DNA of 6,379 nucleotides from positions 1 to 6,379 of the forward strand of contig JAEWUL010000227.1 of the NCBI GenBank assembly GCA_023459435.1, in the 5' to 3' direction. A model generated the notes under the pieces. That model was given only the letters and a program-made list of their open reading frames with translations, made no database searches and was not told the origin of the DNA. Below are positions 5,839 through 6,379 of this stretch, one piece after another. A program made the position numbers and the translations under genes. Numbering within the stretch: the stretch's first letter is position 1; the number at the start of each line of letters is the position of its first letter. The stretch is from Bacteroidota bacterium (GTDB lineage: Bacteria > Bacteroidota > Bacteroidia > Bacteroidales > WCHB1-69).

Positions 5839-6379
5839 TTTAACGATTTACTACTCTTCATAAGCGGAAATACCACATTATGGGTCTACCCTACTCTTTT
5901 GCTTATTTTGATCTTCATGACCATAATATTTGGGAAAATATGGTGTGGCTGGTTGTGTCATTTTGGAGCGTTACAAGAGTTTCTGTTTAGAAATCCAAGG
6001 CTACAACTTTTAAGGAGTAAAAATGCTCAAAAAGCACTTCACATCATACAAAGAGCCACATTTTTAGCATTGGGGATCTGGATTTTAGTTGCCCAAATCA
6101 ATATAGTGTGCACGTATGATCCTTTTATAAAAATATTCACCCTCAGCGCCACCGGATGGTTGGCTTACACCCTTGTTGGACTATTAGTGATCTCTTCATT
6201 ACTGGTTTACAGGCCATTCTGCAGAGCTATTTGTCCGGTTGGGATGATTCTAAATTTAACGACAAAGTTACCTTTTGCCAACAAGATCGTTTTAGACGGG
6301 TGTACAGAATGCAAAAAATGCCATAAATACTGTAAAATGGGCTCTATCCACGACAAAAAAGTGGACATAGCGTGCATTG
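5836..6379 (+). CDS. NapH/NosR-type 4Fe-4S membrane protein, C-terminal part (3'-partial)
   Basis: The frame runs from ATG 5836 through the window end, 181 residues. It shows a membrane segment (about 16-33) followed by CGWLCHFGALQEFL (C37, C41), a second segment (about 73-91), a third (about 108-125) followed by FCRAICPVG (C129, C133), and a ferredoxin-type C-x2-C-x2-C-x3-C motif at 156-166 (CTECKKCHKYC). A further Cys at 180, just before the window ends, suggests a second cluster motif. Two C-x3-C motifs between membrane helices plus C-terminal ferredoxin motifs define the NapH/NosR/CcoG-like polyferredoxins, which move electrons across or along the cytoplasmic membrane. The coding signal extends upstream of this ATG to about 5797 (GGCPC), so the piece probably belongs to the preceding frame as one gene. 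If translated separately, it could restart at GTG 5833 or ATG 5836 by coupling to the stop at 5831. The specific electron partner cannot be told. Confidence 0.85.
   Translation, partial: MFNDLLLFISGNTTLWVYPTLLLILIFMTIIFGKIWCGWLCHFGALQEFLFRNPRLQLLRSKNAQKALHIIQRATFLALGIWILVAQINIVCTYDPFIKIFTLSATGWLAYTLVGLLVISSLLVYRPFCRAICPVGMILNLTTKLPFANKIVLDGCTECKKCHKYCKMGSIHDKKVDIACI

Overview
The window carries part of a division and cell wall (dcw) gene cluster, all genes on the + strand. It comes from a member of the Bacteroidota, most likely of the flavobacterial type. Four things suggest this: moderately AT-rich DNA; A-rich leaders in place of clear Shine-Dalgarno sites; an FtsI-type transpeptidase ending in a PASTA domain; and a MraY with the long loop usual in this phylum. 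The order ftsI-murE-mraY-[murD slot]-ftsW is the standard one. No genus can be named from the sequence alone.

Layout: (1) 2-733, the 3' end of a class B penicillin-binding protein (FtsI) with its KTG motif and PASTA domain. (2) A 67-bp gap. (3) 801-2267, full-length murE with a GTG start and the DNPR motif of meso-diaminopimelate-adding ligases. (4) 2279-3538, full-length mraY. (5) 3541-4098, in the place of murD, a 185-residue protein matching only the last helix of the MurD central domain plus the MurD C-terminal domain. It has no UDP-MurNAc-binding domain, no ATP-binding P-loop, and altered substrate motifs. (6) 4110-5201, a short, divergent FtsW. (7) From 5243, instead of murG, a membrane iron-sulfur protein of the NapH/NosR type. 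It is split into two frames by an apparent one-base frameshift near 5797, and its second half runs off the window end. A Bacteroidota-type promoter -7 element (TACTTTTG, 5210-5217) lies just upstream of its ATG.

MurE (cytoplasm) adds the third stem residue. MraY (membrane) makes lipid I. FtsW polymerises lipid II and FtsI crosslinks it at the septum. The MurD step (D-glutamate addition) cannot be done by the protein in the murD slot, so a complete murD is expected elsewhere in the genome. The tight spacing from murE to ftsW (11, 2 and 11 bp) suggests one operon. The iron-sulfur gene looks like a separate transcription unit abutting it.

The most notable points are the stand-alone, degenerate MurD C-terminal domain kept in the operon, the break of synteny after ftsW, and the frameshifted iron-sulfur protein with its unusual cysteine-rich and acidic-repeat region.
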